DNA of 64,000 nucleotides from Halopseudomonas formosensis (GTDB lineage Bacteria; Pseudomonadota; Gammaproteobacteria; Pseudomonadales; Pseudomonadaceae). The stretch is taken from positions 1 through 64,000 of the forward strand of contig NZ_FOYD01000001.1 of assembly GCF_900115905.1 (NCBI RefSeq). Direction: 5' to 3'. The translations under genes and the position numbers were made by a program. Positions 47,701 through 56,569 of this stretch are shown here, in pieces (within the stretch, counting starts at the first letter, position 1; each line of letters opens with the position of its first letter). The notes beneath the pieces are model-generated. The model was not told the origin of the DNA and made no database searches. It was given only the letters and a program-made list of their open reading frames with translations.

Positions 47701-48581
47701 TGATCAAGCCACTGGTGCCCGAAGACCCCCTGCGTGGGGTGCGACCGGGTCAGGTGCCGGCCATGCAGGTCAGCATCGATCAACTGGTCTGGGGCCCGGA
47801 CCCGGTGGGGGCGGTGGCCTTCAACATGACGCCCGAAGCCGGCGCCCTGCGCATCAGCGACATCGACATGGACCTGCGCGGCGGTCTCCGTCTGCAGGGC
47901 AACATGCGCTGGGACGAGTCGCGCAGTCGCTTCGACGGCACCCTCTCCGCCGGGGATATCGCACGCGTGCTCAGTGCCTGGAATTACGCACCGACGCTCA
48001 GCAGTTCCCGCTTCAATGCCCAGGTGGGCCTGGACTGGCCCGGCTCGCCCGCCTGGTTCGCCCTGTCGCGCAGCTCCGGCTCGCTGGCGGTCAAGGCCGA
48101 GGATGGCGCCCTGCAGAGCGGTGAAAGCTCCGCCGACGCCCTGCGGGTATTCGGTCTGCTCAACTTCAATGCCCTGACCCGGCGCCTGCGTCTGGACTTC
48201 TCCGACCTGTTCGGCAAGGGTGTGGCCTATGATACCTTCAGCGGAGAGGCGGCCCTGACCGATGGCCTGCTGCAGACCATGTCGCCGCTGGCCATGGACG
48301 GGCCGAGCGCCAAGCTGCAGCTGGACGGCACCCTGGATCTGGCCTCCGACCGGGTGGACATGGGGCTGCTGGTCACCCTGCCGGTCACCAACAACCTGCC
48401 ACTGGCGGCGATCATTGCCGGGGCACCGCAGATCGGCGGGGTACTGTTTCTGGTCGATCGCATCCTGGGCGACAAGGTCGCCCGCTTCGCTTCCGTGCGC
48501 TACCGCATCAGCGGCAGCTGGATGCAGCCCACCGTGGAATTTGACCGGGCCTTCGACGACAAGGCGGCCCTGGAGGATTGA
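44706..48581 (+). CDS. yhdP: AsmA-like envelope protein YhdP
   Basis: A 1291-residue protein with one N-terminal membrane anchor (FLDGLILLLVSWLLLAAAYV) and a very long beta-rich periplasmic region (DUF3971 middle, AsmA-type C-terminus). YhdP in E. coli is one of three bridge-like proteins moving phospholipid to the outer membrane. The C-terminal LVTLPVTNNLPLAAIIAGAP and GDKVARFASVRYRISGSWMQ are conserved family features. It sits between rng and the nitrilase gene as in P. aeruginosa. Confidence 0.93.
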   Translation: MSWSRWLRRFLDGLILLLVSWLLLAAAYVSLGRQFVPALGDYQDELVQRIEQETGRAIDLDSLSAEMQGSQPVLQLRGLRVYEKADRDSPVLLDLQHVTARIDVFASLWQRKPVMDALQLEGLELEFIEDAEGRWQLSGLGQTQSGGDGLDKALERLFDQRRITLLDSSIRISPWEQPDWEFTNGDLTLINRGSRHRLDARLSLPDQQVVSLQLEGKLPGRDWRRADLRFFVDLPPSDWQRWIPEEQLRQLHVARVEAGGQFWGRFHQRRLGSFSGQLQAPVVALDLPGEVPPLEDVQLQFEMTLGDDEQRLDIQNLGLRLGEQRWPETRLQLTRHPRWHTWQARIDRLQLDLLGQWLPSVITHERTAEIIRSLEPGGELRNVLVSGAGLDRFRDWTLQAALHEGRVAARTVTPAMSGISGVVAGSPAMGELWVNSADWSMHLPNLFPEPWHYQSLQGAVRWRWDDEQGVRIDIPGAEARGEDGRVNALMHLHLPLQGRTPSMTLRVALRDGLADIYRRYLPSRTAALGDELEQWLEAADFSGQVPLAIFAWDGSLRREATEQERTIELYAQLEQGRFNFQPGWPALEQVDARLWQRNHDMQISGATGQLRQTRLDDVRVELDRAGEDKDAGYRLSIAGQLDGPLEDGLHIMQQTPLAEYTGDPLADWSGRGRLQGGLELGIPIGLPEGQPRRLDVQLDLQTEAEELNIPQLKAPLRNASGRFRYQHGQGLSSEAISAQFLGQTVKGSLEALDGRHRLRMNGIHSMDNLYGWALLAPVPKGLATGRAAWNAELSIGGRTPRLTVESDLQGLALKLPGELEKPAESLMPSRLQLDIGPTLNWQFQLGDTLRGVLNSREDMLAGDIRYRRGLPERPAVEGIMVHARFDRIELEQWREWWEHSGLGGTAATGGAAEGKSAPRTGLINSVHVQTDHLSGFGLDLQDIEVLAMPQSGDWVMSTDHPQLSGLVRLPSAEGEPIILDLQRLTLPRREQQIADTQGLIKPLVPEDPLRGVRPGQVPAMQVSIDQLVWGPDPVGAVAFNMTPEAGALRISDIDMDLRGGLRLQGNMRWDESRSRFDGTLSAGDIARVLSAWNYAPTLSSSRFNAQVGLDWPGSPAWFALSRSSGSLAVKAEDGALQSGESSADALRVFGLLNFNALTRRLRLDFSDLFGKGVAYDTFSGEAALTDGLLQTMSPLAMDGPSAKLQLDGTLDLASDRVDMGLLVTLPVTNNLPLAAIIAGAPQIGGVLFLVDRILGDKVARFASVRYRISGSWMQPTVEFDRAFDDKAALED

Positions 48582-48582
48582 A

Positions 48583-49428
48583 ATGTCACGCGTTGCCGCC
48601 ATACAGATGATCAGTGGTGCCGATGTCCAGGCCAACCTGGATGCCGCCGCCGTTCTGATTGCCGAGGCCGCGCACCAGGGCGCCGAGCTGGTGCTGCTGC
48701 CGGAGTGCTTCGCCGCCTTCGGCAATCGCAGCCTGCAGGAAATAGCCGCAGCGGAATGGGCGGGCAGCGGCCCGATCCGCCCCTTCCTCGCCGCCCAGGC
48801 CCGGCAGCACGGCCTCTGGCTGGTGGGTGGCAGTATCCCTCTCCCGGCAACGGCTGGCGGCAAGGCCATGGCCTGCTGCCTGGTGGTGGATGACCAGGGC
48901 CGCGAAGTGGCGCGCTACGACAAGCTGCACCTGTTCGATGTGGAGGTGGCGGACAACCAGCGCAGCTACCGCGAGTCCCGCGACTACGGCTACGGCGACC
49001 GGGTGGTCTGCGTGGATACACCGGTCGGGCGGCTGGGCCTGACCATCTGTTACGATGTGCGCTTTGCCGAGCTCTACCTGGCGCTGCGCAACCAGGGTGC
49101 CGAGCTTATAGTGGTACCCTCGGCATTCACCGCCGTCACCGGCGCCGCCCACTGGGAGGTGCTGTTGCGGGCCCGGGCCATCGAAAGCCAGTGTTACATT
49201 CTCGCCGCCAACCAGGGTGGGACCCACGCCAACGGGCGGGAAACCTGGGGCCACAGCTGTCTGATAGATCCCTGGGGCGAGATCAAGGCCTGCCTGCCCC
49301 AGGGTGAGGGCGTGGTCTGCGGGGAAATGGATTCGCAGTTGCTGAAGAACACACGCGCGCGCATGCCGGTTCAGGAGCATCGCCGTTTCATGCCGGTCGA
49401 GCAGATTCTCCCGGCCAAGGAGCAATGA
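48583..49428 (+). CDS. Carbon-nitrogen hydrolase (Nit1-like, probable deaminated-glutathione amidase)
   Basis: A 281-residue nitrilase-superfamily enzyme with the complete Glu-Lys-Cys triad: Glu in [13 protein letters not shown], Lys in [13 protein letters not shown], Cys in [14 protein letters not shown]. The close family members repair deaminated glutathione; that substrate is inference from similarity to Nit1/YbeM-type sequences. ATG 48583 lies one base after the yhdP stop, with GGAGG upstream. Confidence 0.88.
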   Translation: MSRVAAIQMISGADVQANLDAAAVLIAEAAHQGAELVLLPECFAAFGNRSLQEIAAAEWAGSGPIRPFLAAQARQHGLWLVGGSIPLPATAGGKAMACCLVVDDQGREVARYDKLHLFDVEVADNQRSYRESRDYGYGDRVVCVDTPVGRLGLTICYDVRFAELYLALRNQGAELIVVPSAFTAVTGAAHWEVLLRARAIESQCYILAANQGGTHANGRETWGHSCLIDPWGEIKACLPQGEGVVCGEMDSQLLKNTRARMPVQEHRRFMPVEQILPAKEQ

Positions 49429-49432
49429 ACCT

Positions 49433-50878
49433 ATGAGTAACCTGTTAGCCCAGGCGGAAAGCCGTCTGCTGCAGCCCGCCGAACTGACCCCGGACGGCAT
49501 TGCCAGCGTCCTCGGCCAGCTGGTCTCCGCACCGGGCGTGGATGCGGCCGATCTGTATTTCCAGCACCAGGTGAGCGAGTCCTGGGTGCTGGAGGATGGC
49601 ATCGTCAAGGACGGCAGCTTCAATGTTGACCAGGGCGTCGGTGTACGGGCCCAGGCTGGAGAGAAGACCGGTTTCGCCTACAGCAACGACCTGCACCTGC
49701 AGGCCCTGACCCAGGCCGCCGGCGCGGCACGCTCCATCGCCCGCAGCGGTCAGCAGGGCAGCGTGCAGGCCTGGCAGCGCAACAGCGCCGTGCCCCTGTA
49801 TCCCGCAGACAACCCGCTGGACAGCATGGCCCAGACCGACAAGGTGGCCTTCCTGCAGCGGCTGGATGCCTACACCCGCAGCCTCGACCCGCGCGTGACC
49901 CAGGTCTCCATCAGCCTCGGCGGGGTACATGACACCGTGCTGGTGGCCGCCAGTGATGGCACCTGGGCCGGCGATGTGCGCCCGCTGGTACGACTCAACA
50001 TCAGCGTCATCATCGAACACAACGGCCGCCGCGAGCGCGGCAGCTTCGGCGGTGGCGGACGCACCGACTACCGCTTCTTCGAGGCTGAAGAGCGGGCCAT
50101 GGCCTACGCGCGGGAGGCGGTGCGCCAGGCGGTGGTGAACCTGGATGCGATCGCTGCTCCCGCCGGCAGCATGCCGGTGGTCATGGGCCCGGGCTGGTCC
50201 GGGGTACTGCTGCACGAGGCGGTCGGCCACGGTCTGGAGGGCGACTTCAACCGCAAGGGCAGCTCCGCCTACAGCGGACGGGTCGGGCAGAAGGTCGCCT
50301 CCGAGCTGTGCACCATAGTCGACGACGGCACCCTGCAGGGGCGTCGGGGCTCGCTCAGCGTGGACGACGAGGGCAGCAGCACCAACTGCACTGTGCTGAT
50401 CGAGAACGGCATCCTCAAGGGCTATATCCAGGACAAGCTCAACGCCCGCCTGATGGGCGTGGCGCCCACCGGTAACGGTCGCCGCGAGTCCTACGCGCAC
50501 CTGCCGATGCCGCGCATGACCAACACCTACATGCTGGCCGGGCAGAGCGATCCGGAGGAGATCGTCCGCTCGGTGAAGAAGGGTATCTACTGCGCCAACC
50601 TCGGCGGCGGCCAGGTGGACATCACCAGCGGCAAGTTCGTGTTTTCCACCAGCGAGGCCTACCTGATCGAGGATGGACGCATCACCGCCCCGGTCAAGGG
50701 CGCGACCCTGATCGGCAACGGCCCCGAGGTGATGAACCGTGTATCCATGGTCGGCCACGACCTGCAGCTGGACAGCGGTGTCGGTACCTGTGGCAAGGAT
50801 GGGCAGTCGGTGCCCGTAGGTGTGGGCCAGCCCACCCTGAAGATCGATCAGATTACCGTGGGTGGGACCGGGGCCTGA
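49433..50878 (+). CDS. tldD: Metalloprotease TldD
   Basis: A 481-residue zinc protease subunit. HExxxH is seen in [18 protein letters not shown]; the other halves of the site lie near [14 protein letters not shown]. TldD forms a heterodimer with TldE/PmbA, which processes modified peptides and degrades the antitoxin CcdA. pmbA and yjgA, which follow tldD in P. aeruginosa, are not found in this window, where repeats and asparaginase follow instead. Starts 4 nt after the nitrilase stop. Confidence 0.95.
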   Translation: MSNLLAQAESRLLQPAELTPDGIASVLGQLVSAPGVDAADLYFQHQVSESWVLEDGIVKDGSFNVDQGVGVRAQAGEKTGFAYSNDLHLQALTQAAGAARSIARSGQQGSVQAWQRNSAVPLYPADNPLDSMAQTDKVAFLQRLDAYTRSLDPRVTQVSISLGGVHDTVLVAASDGTWAGDVRPLVRLNISVIIEHNGRRERGSFGGGGRTDYRFFEAEERAMAYAREAVRQAVVNLDAIAAPAGSMPVVMGPGWSGVLLHEAVGHGLEGDFNRKGSSAYSGRVGQKVASELCTIVDDGTLQGRRGSLSVDDEGSSTNCTVLIENGILKGYIQDKLNARLMGVAPTGNGRRESYAHLPMPRMTNTYMLAGQSDPEEIVRSVKKGIYCANLGGGQVDITSGKFVFSTSEAYLIEDGRITAPVKGATLIGNGPEVMNRVSMVGHDLQLDSGVGTCGKDGQSVPVGVGQPTLKIDQITVGGTGA

Positions 50879-50914
50879 TGACTCGTGTACGAGCTGCTAT
50901 TCATGCAGGGCTGC

Positions 50915-51015
50915 GCTGGGGTGCAGGGCCGTGCCGACACGCCGTGAATACTTCCCTGTAGGCTCGCGGTTTTCATCCCTGAAAACCGACGGTCGGCACA
51001 ACCCTGCACCCCAGC
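50915..51015 (+). repeat. Structured repeat A (about 100 bp) after tldD
   Basis: The outer arms 50915-50938 and 50992-51015 are inverted repeats matching at 22 of 24 positions. Inside is the core ACGCCGTGAATACTTCCCTG, then GGCTCG, a 7-bp hairpin CGGTTTT / AAAACCG (50967-50988), then ACGGTCGG. The same core and layout recur in reverse orientation at 51075-51177. Both fill the 340-nt gap between tldD and the convergent asparaginase gene; no gene is seen in the gap. Confidence 0.75.
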
Positions 51016-51074
51016 CCGCTGATTATTCCGAGCTGCTTTCAGAAAACCATCAGCAACCCGGAAGTTTCCGCCGT

Positions 51075-51177
51075 TGCGCCGGTATGCCCCCGATACGACC
51101 GTTTGATGTCATGGATGACATCAACGAGCCCCCAGGGATGGGTTCACGGCGTGTCGTAGCGGGGGCGTATCGGCGCA
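51075..51177 (-). repeat. Structured repeat B (about 100 bp), inverted relative to repeat A
   Basis: Outer arms 51075-51099 and 51153-51177 pair with about three mismatches. Read on the minus strand it has the same core as repeat A (ACGCCGTGAACCCATCCCTG, GGCTCG). A 10-bp hairpin TTGATGTCAT / ATGACATCAA (51103-51124) follows, then CGGTCG. The hairpin and arm sequences differ from those of A but keep complementarity. Confidence 0.72.
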
Positions 51178-51218
51178 GAGGCCCGCACAGACCACCAGAT
51201 ACTCCCGCACCAATACCT

Positions 51219-51701
51219 TCAAACCCCTTCAAACTTCCCTGCCAGGCGGTTCTTTCTGACGCCATCGGCGGCAAACACCCGACCGCTCATGGCGATATAG
51301 ACGCCGGGCTGGCAGCTGTTCAGCGCGCCTATGGCCAGGCCTACGTTGAAGGGGGCGTCCGAGTCGCGGAAGCGGGCCGGCTGCATGGCGCCGGTCAACA
51401 CTATCACCTTGTTCTCGATATCCGCCAGCGCTGCTGCGGTCACTGTCATGGTGTCGGTACCATGGGTGATCAGGATGTGGTCGGCGGGGCAGGCCGCGAC
51501 TCTGGAGCGGATCAGCTCGCGGTCATTGTCGTCCAGCTCCAGACTGTCCTTCCTTGTCAGGGATTCGATGGCATAATCGAACCCGACCCGCGCGTCCTTC
51601 AGCAGCTCGCCGATGATGGGCTCGCCGATCTGGAATTCGCTCAGCGCGTCGAAGTACACCTTGTCGATGGTGCCGCCGGTACTGAAGATCTGTATGAACA
51701 T
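51219..51701 (-). CDS. Short asparaginase-domain protein
   Basis: A 160-residue protein containing only the N-terminal domain of type I/II asparaginases. The two catalytic Thr regions are present: FSTGGTIDKVY and ILITHGTDTMTVTAAAL. Classic enzymes have about 330 residues and a second domain that completes the active site, so activity is uncertain. Such short forms recur in gammaproteobacteria. ATG 51701 has GGAGG 6 nt upstream. It faces the GIY-YIG gene with only 13 nt between start codons, so each promoter must lie in the other coding sequence or further away. Confidence 0.8.
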   Translation of the reverse strand: MFIQIFSTGGTIDKVYFDALSEFQIGEPIIGELLKDARVGFDYAIESLTRKDSLELDDNDRELIRSRVAACPADHILITHGTDTMTVTAAALADIENKVIVLTGAMQPARFRDSDAPFNVGLAIGALNSCQPGVYIAMSGRVFAADGVRKNRLAGKFEGV

Positions 51702-51714
51702 GACTGCCTCCTGA

Positions 51715-52041
51715 ATGACTGTCACCAGTATGCCGCCAGAAAGCGATGAACACAGCCCCGGGAATGCACCGGCGGTACAGACCTGGTGGGTATACATGGT
51801 CCGGGCGCAGAACGGGCACCTGTACACCGGGGTCAGCACCGATCCCGAGCGGCGCTTCCGCCAGCATGCCAGCGGCAAGGGCGGAGCCCGGTTCTTCAAT
51901 CGCAGTCCGGCCCAGGCTCTGGTCTGGCAGCATCGCTGTGTCGATCGCTCCGATGCCCTGCGCCGCGAGATCGCGGTGAAGAAACTGGCGAAACCGGCCA
52001 AGGAAGCCCTGATCAGTGGGGCGCGGAGTCTGCAAGACTGA
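51715..52041 (+). CDS. GIY-YIG nuclease-family protein (YhbQ-like)
   Basis: A 108-residue protein with the single GIY-YIG domain: WWVYMVRAQNGHLYTGVSTD, then the catalytic Arg in PERRFRQHASGKGGAR. The family's Glu should lie in the C-terminal helix (DALRREIAVKKL). Stand-alone members such as YhbQ bind or nick DNA; the role here is not known. The N-terminal 25 residues are not conserved, and neither ATG 51715 nor 51730 has a clear ribosome site. Confidence 0.82.
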   Translation: MTVTSMPPESDEHSPGNAPAVQTWWVYMVRAQNGHLYTGVSTDPERRFRQHASGKGGARFFNRSPAQALVWQHRCVDRSDALRREIAVKKLAKPAKEALISGARSLQD

Positions 52042-52122
52042 GCTGGCGGCGGTACCGGCCCCACGGCAGAAGCCACGGTCAGCGACTAAGATGTGTCCTC
52101 AGAGCATAGAACCGAGGTGACC

Positions 52123-53076
52123 ATGAACCAGCTGATTCTGCATCATTATCCGCAATCACCCTTCGCCGAGAAGGCCCGGCTGATGCTCGGGCTCAAGGGA
52201 TTGTCCTGGCATTCGGTGATGATTCCGCCGGTGATGCCCAAGCCCGATCTGACCGCGCTGACCGGGGGCTATCGGCGTACCCCGGTGTTGCAGATAGGTG
52301 CGGATATCTACTGTGACACGGCGCTGATCGCGCAACGTCTGGAGCGGGAAAAGGCCATCCCCGCGCTGTTTCCCGAAGGGCAGGAGGCCGTAGCCGCCGC
52401 CCTGGCCCAGTTCGGTGATCAGACCCTGTTCCAGCATTCCATTGCCATCAATTTCCAGCCCCACGCCCTGGAGGCGCGCTTTGCCGGCATGCCGCCGGAG
52501 GTGATCAAGGGCTTTCTCAAGGACCGTCAGGCCATGTTCTCCAGTGGCACCGCCAGCCGTCTGGAGACCGACGTGGCGCTGGCCCAGTGGCCGGTACTGA
52601 TGAGCCGTCTGGAAACCCAGCTGGAGCGCAACGGCGAGTACCTGCTGGGCGAGGAGCCGAGCATTGCCGACCTGGCCTGGTACCACCCGCTGTGGTTCAT
52701 GGCGGCCAACTCGGCGGTCTCGGTGATGCTGGAAGATTACCCCGCCGTGCGGGCCTGGATGGCACGTATCCATGACTTCGGTTCCGGCGCATCGGTGCGC
52801 ATGGAGGCGGAGGAGGCTATCCGCATTGCCCGGGACAGCGAACCCGAGCCGCTGCCCGAGGACGGCTTTGTCAGCACCCGGGGCCTGAATCTGGGGCAGG
52901 AGGTCACAGTGCGCGCGGTGGACTACGGCAGCGACCCGGTGGCCGGACGCCTGGTCCACGAGGAGCTGGATGAAATCGTCATCGCCCGGGAGGACGAGCG
53001 CGCCGGGCTGGTTCATGTGCATTTTCCGCGGGTTGGCTACCGCGTGGACGTCGTCGGCGCCGCCGAAAAGGATTGA
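52123..53076 (+). CDS. Glutathione S-transferase family protein
   Basis: A 317-residue protein. A thioredoxin-fold N-terminal domain (LILHHYPQSPFAEKARLMLG, with the Ser of the glutathione site) covers residues 1-78, and the TALTGGYRRTPVLQIGADIY segment carries the cis-Pro. An all-helical GST domain follows, then about 90 extra residues (from LNLGQEVTVRAVDYGSDPVA) that look like a small beta domain. The extra domain makes it longer than usual GSTs (200-230). ATG 52123 has GAGGTG upstream. Confidence 0.85.
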   Translation: MNQLILHHYPQSPFAEKARLMLGLKGLSWHSVMIPPVMPKPDLTALTGGYRRTPVLQIGADIYCDTALIAQRLEREKAIPALFPEGQEAVAAALAQFGDQTLFQHSIAINFQPHALEARFAGMPPEVIKGFLKDRQAMFSSGTASRLETDVALAQWPVLMSRLETQLERNGEYLLGEEPSIADLAWYHPLWFMAANSAVSVMLEDYPAVRAWMARIHDFGSGASVRMEAEEAIRIARDSEPEPLPEDGFVSTRGLNLGQEVTVRAVDYGSDPVAGRLVHEELDEIVIAREDERAGLVHVHFPRVGYRVDVVGAAEKD

Positions 53077-53133
53077 ACAGCCGCTTTCTCCGTGGGTCAC
53101 TCTTTACAACAGAGTGAATACCACGGGGAATCC

Positions 53134-54483
53134 ATGAACAGCGACGACAGTGCACTGGTAGCGACCATTACCGAGCAGGCTCTCCCTCTGAACGGCACCG
53201 ACCGGGACTTCGATGTCATCATCGAAGCGGCCCGGGGCAAGTCACTGGTGCTGATTGGCGAATCCACCCACGGCACCAGCGAGTTCTACCGGGCGCGGGA
53301 GCGTCTGACCCGCCGCCTGATCAGTGAACTGGGATTTGCCGGTGTGGCGGTGGAGGCCGATTGGCCGGACGCCTTTGCGATCAATCGTCATGTCTGGAAT
53401 CTGCAACCCGACCAGCCGGAACAGCAGGTGCTGGCCGCCTTCGAACGCTTTCCCGCCTGGCTGTGGGCCAACCGCGAGGTGCTGGAGTTCGTCCGCTGGC
53501 TGGCGCGGTTCAACCGCACCCCGGCTCGGGCTGATGCGGGTCTGCGACCGGTCGGCTTCTACGGGCTGGATCTGTACAGCCTGCGCAGCTCCATCCGCGC
53601 AGTGATCACCTATCTGGAGCGGGTCGACCCGCCGGCAGCGGTGCGCGCGCGGGAGCGCTACTCGTGCATGGATCACTTCCTGCAGGATCCGCAGCTGTAT
53701 GGGCAGAAGGCGGACGCGGGGTTCAGCCGGTCCTGCGAACAGGCCCTGGCCGAACAGCTGCAGGACATGCAGACCCGCGCCCTGCAGCGGCTGGAAGGGC
53801 TCGGTCTGCTGGCCGACGAACACCGCTTTCATGTGGAGCAGAACGCCCGTCTGGTACGCAACGCCGGAGAATACTACCGGGCCATGGTTCGCGGTCGCCC
53901 CGGCTCCTGGAACCTGCGGGAGAACCACATGTTCGAGACTCTGCAGGCCCTGCGTGATCATCTGTCCCATCAGCTCGGCGAGCCCGCGGCTCTGGTGGTA
54001 TGGGCGCACAATTCCCATGTCGGCAACGCGGAGGCGACCGGCATGGTCGAGCGCCGCGAGGCCAGTCTCGGCCAGATGGCCCGGCAGGTCTACGGGGACA
54101 AGGCACTGCTGGTCGGCTTCAGTACCACCACCGGTGAGGTCACGGCGGCGGCGCACTGGGATGGCCCGGCCGAGACCATGGCGCTCAATCCGCCACTGCC
54201 GGGCAGCCATGAAGCCCTGTTCCAGCAGGTGCCGCAGGAGGCCTTCCTGCTGGATCTGCGCAACGGGACGCTGGCGGAGCAACTTGGCGAGCCCCGCGTC
54301 CAGCGCTCCGTCGGCGTGGTGTATCGCCCGGAGAGCGAGCGCGAGAGCCATTACCTTTCCAGCCGCCTGCCGCAGCAATTCGATTTCCTGCTGCACTTCC
54401 AGCGTACCCATGGCATCGAGCCGCTGATCGAGCGCACCCCGGCCAGCGGCGAGCTGGGCGCCACCTGGCCCAGCGGACTGTGA
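53134..54483 (+). CDS. Erythromycin-esterase family protein
   Basis: A 449-residue protein of the EreA/EreB-like superfamily. The conserved LVLIGESTHGTSEFYRARER supplies the His/Glu of the active site, VAVEADWPDAFAINRHV follows, and VVWAHNSHVGNAEATGM is the second His motif. Most chromosomal members have unknown substrates and do not confer macrolide resistance, so a resistance role should not be assumed. ATG 53134 follows GGGGAA. Its stop abuts the GH15 remnant on the other strand. Confidence 0.85.
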   Translation: MNSDDSALVATITEQALPLNGTDRDFDVIIEAARGKSLVLIGESTHGTSEFYRARERLTRRLISELGFAGVAVEADWPDAFAINRHVWNLQPDQPEQQVLAAFERFPAWLWANREVLEFVRWLARFNRTPARADAGLRPVGFYGLDLYSLRSSIRAVITYLERVDPPAAVRARERYSCMDHFLQDPQLYGQKADAGFSRSCEQALAEQLQDMQTRALQRLEGLGLLADEHRFHVEQNARLVRNAGEYYRAMVRGRPGSWNLRENHMFETLQALRDHLSHQLGEPAALVVWAHNSHVGNAEATGMVERREASLGQMARQVYGDKALLVGFSTTTGEVTAAAHWDGPAETMALNPPLPGSHEALFQQVPQEAFLLDLRNGTLAEQLGEPRVQRSVGVVYRPESERESHYLSSRLPQQFDFLLHFQRTHGIEPLIERTPASGELGATWPSGL

Positions 54484-55020
54484 TCAGTCCACCGGGCGGT
54501 AGGAATGCCGCTCGGGTTGACCGCCATGATGGGCCTGTTCGCAGGCCTGCAGCAGGTAGGCGGTCTTGACCAGGGCCAGGTGTGACAGGGCCTGGGGGAA
54601 GTTGCCCAGCAGGCCATGGTCCGGATGGTATTCCTCGGCCAGAAGGCCGACATCGTTACGCAGGGCCAGCAGGCGGTGGAACAGGGTTTCGGCCTTCTGC
54701 TGCTGGCCGGACATGATCAGGTTATCCACCATCCAGAACGAGCAGGCGAGGAAGGCGCCCTCCCAGCCGGCGGCACCCAGGTGCGGCGGGAAGCGGTAGA
54801 CCAGTCCGTCGCGCAGCAGGTCCTGCTCGATCCAGCGCAGGGTCGCCCTGACTCTGGGGTCCTCCGTCGGCAGAAAGCCCAGCAGGGGAATCATCAGCAC
54901 GCTGGCGTCCGGCTCGGCATCCTCGTAACTGCGCTTGAAGGCGCCTCTGGCCGGATCCAGTCCCCGTTCGCAGATCTGCGCATGGATCTGGCCCCGGATC
55001 TCACGCCAGCGCTCCGGCAG
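54484..55020 (-). pseudogene. 3' remnant of a GH15 (glucoamylase/trehalase-like) gene
   Basis: An open stretch of 178 codons ending at a normal stop. It matches only the C-terminal part of family GH15 proteins (ERWREIRGQIHAQICERGLD, IPLLGFLPTEDPRVRATLRW, EEYHPDHGLLGNFPQALSHL). Full GH15 proteins of this type are about 600 residues, so roughly 420 N-terminal residues are gone. The 5' end joins directly to a truncated SDR gene near 55020. An internal GTG at 54900 could start a 138-residue fragment, but it lacks the catalytic barrel half. Confidence 0.82.
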
Positions 55021-55327
55021 TCATCTGGCTGATGGGTGACAGCACGGTCACCATGGCGTTGTTGACCCAGATATCGATGGGACCCAGTTCGGCTTCAATG
55101 CGCTCGGCGGCGGCGTCCACCGCGTCGGCGTCGGCCACGTCCAAGGTCTGCACCCAGGCCTTGCCCCCGGCGGCCTCCACCTCGGCCCGCGCCCCTTCAA
55201 GGCCGGCTTTGCCCCGGGCAAGCAGGGCGACAGTGGCACCCTGGCGGGCGAACTCGACGGCGGTGGCGCGGCCCACCCCGGCCGAGGCGCCGGTGACGAC
55301 GACTATCTTGTTGGCAAGCTCGGACAT
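55001..55327 (-). pseudogene. 5' remnant of an SDR oxidoreductase gene
   Basis: Encodes the first about 104 residues of a short-chain dehydrogenase (NKIVVVTGASAGVGRATAVE cofactor loop, IDIWVNNAMVTVLSPISQMT). It then runs out of family similarity at about 55020 and reads four alien codons (GALA) to a stop. The catalytic Ser-Tyr-Lys region is absent. It has a normal start with GGAG a few bases upstream (TGTGGAGATCCTCC on the minus strand). The loss joins it to GH15, most simply by one deletion inside an SDR-GH15 operon. Confidence 0.82.
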
Positions 55328-55432
55328 GGAGGATCTCCACAGGCTGGTCGGAATAATCAGATGACCACGCCAGCGGCGGCCGCGTTCAGCAAAACGCAGC
55401 CGTGGAGTCCAACAAAATGTGTCGGTCGGGAC

Positions 55433-56440
55433 CTAGCGCTTGCGATTGCGCAGCTGCTGGACCAGCCCCTTGGGGGGATGGCGGATGACCAGGGCATCCT
55501 CGCCCTCGTCGTACTCCACCCGCTCGCCGAGCAGGTGAGCCTCGAAGCTGATCGACAGCCCGTCGGCCTTGCCATAGAACTTGAAGAAGTTGTTGAGGGT
55601 GCGCTTGTCCGCCGGAATCTCCGGCGCCAGGCCGTAGTCCTTGTGGCGGATGTAGTCGTAGAACGCCCGGGGATTCTCCTCATCCAGCACCCCGGACAGC
55701 TCTTCCAGCGCCACCTGCTCGCCCTGGCGGGACTGGCTGTTGACGTAGCTGGTCATGGCCTTGGCCTTGCCCTTGAGCTCTTCCGCCGGCAGGTCCGCTT
55801 CGCCCACGTAGTCCTGGAAGGCCTGCAGCAGGGTCGTGGTCTCCGCCTCCGGGTCGGCCCCTTCCTGGCAGCCTATGAAGTCGCGGAAGTAATCGGACAC
55901 ACGCTTGCCGCTGCGGCCGCGGATGAAGGAGATGTACTGTTTGGAGGTGGCGTTCTGTTTCCACTCGGTCAGGTTGATGCGCGCCGCCATGTTCAGTGCC
56001 GACAGATCCAGATGCCGCGCGGCGGCCACTTCCAGCTCCTCGGTCACGGTCACGCCCTCGGTGTGATGCAGCAGAGCGATGATCAGGAAGGCGGTCATGC
56101 CCTGGCGGTAGCGGATGAACAGCACATGCCCGCCGAGGGCCAGGTTGGAGCCCTCCATCAGGGTCTTCAGGTGTTCGGTGGCCTGCTTGGAGAAGCCGAC
56201 GAAGTCCAGTTCCTCGTCGATCAGCTGCTGCAGCCAGCCGCTGAAGGGGTAGGCGCCGCTTTCCTCGTGGAAGTAGCCCCAGGCCTTGTTCGGCTTGCTG
56301 TTGTAGGTTTCGATCAGGCCGGCAAGCAGCTGTTCCAGCGCCTCGCTGTTGGCCAGCTCCTGCTCGCGCAGGGTCAGGCTGGCGGGCTGGCCGTCCGGCT
56401 TCTTGTGAATCTGATGAACAATGCTGTTGTCGATGGGCAT
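55433..56440 (-). CDS. ndpA: Nucleoid-associated protein YejK/NdpA
   Basis: A 335-residue protein of the 37-kDa nucleoid-associated family (opening [18 protein letters not shown]). Conserved blocks include [40 protein letters not shown] and [20 protein letters not shown]. It binds the nucleoid; the precise role is unknown. Length is typical. It is divergent from chaN across a 129-nt gap. Confidence 0.93.
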   Translation of the reverse strand: MPIDNSIVHQIHKKPDGQPASLTLREQELANSEALEQLLAGLIETYNSKPNKAWGYFHEESGAYPFSGWLQQLIDEELDFVGFSKQATEHLKTLMEGSNLALGGHVLFIRYRQGMTAFLIIALLHHTEGVTVTEELEVAAARHLDLSALNMAARINLTEWKQNATSKQYISFIRGRSGKRVSDYFRDFIGCQEGADPEAETTTLLQAFQDYVGEADLPAEELKGKAKAMTSYVNSQSRQGEQVALEELSGVLDEENPRAFYDYIRHKDYGLAPEIPADKRTLNNFFKFYGKADGLSISFEAHLLGERVEYDEGEDALVIRHPPKGLVQQLRNRKR

Positions 56441-56569
56441 CGGTAATCCGCAACGGTAAAACGAAAAGGGGAAAGTCGGCCGGGCCGAGAGATGGCAGAA
56501 CGTTACTCCAGTTCACGCCGCGTCGCAAACCGGGGATACTGAGCCCGTCACAGGACAACCGGGGGCGAT

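Noticed and set aside
50915-51177. Repeats A and B as integron attC sites or a CRISPR array
   Set aside because: No conserved attC ends (GTTRRRY), no integrase, only two copies in inverted orientation, and no spacers of regular length.
53134-54483. Calling the erythromycin-esterase homologue a resistance gene
   Set aside because: The superfamily is broad and mostly uncharacterised; motifs alone do not show macrolide hydrolysis.
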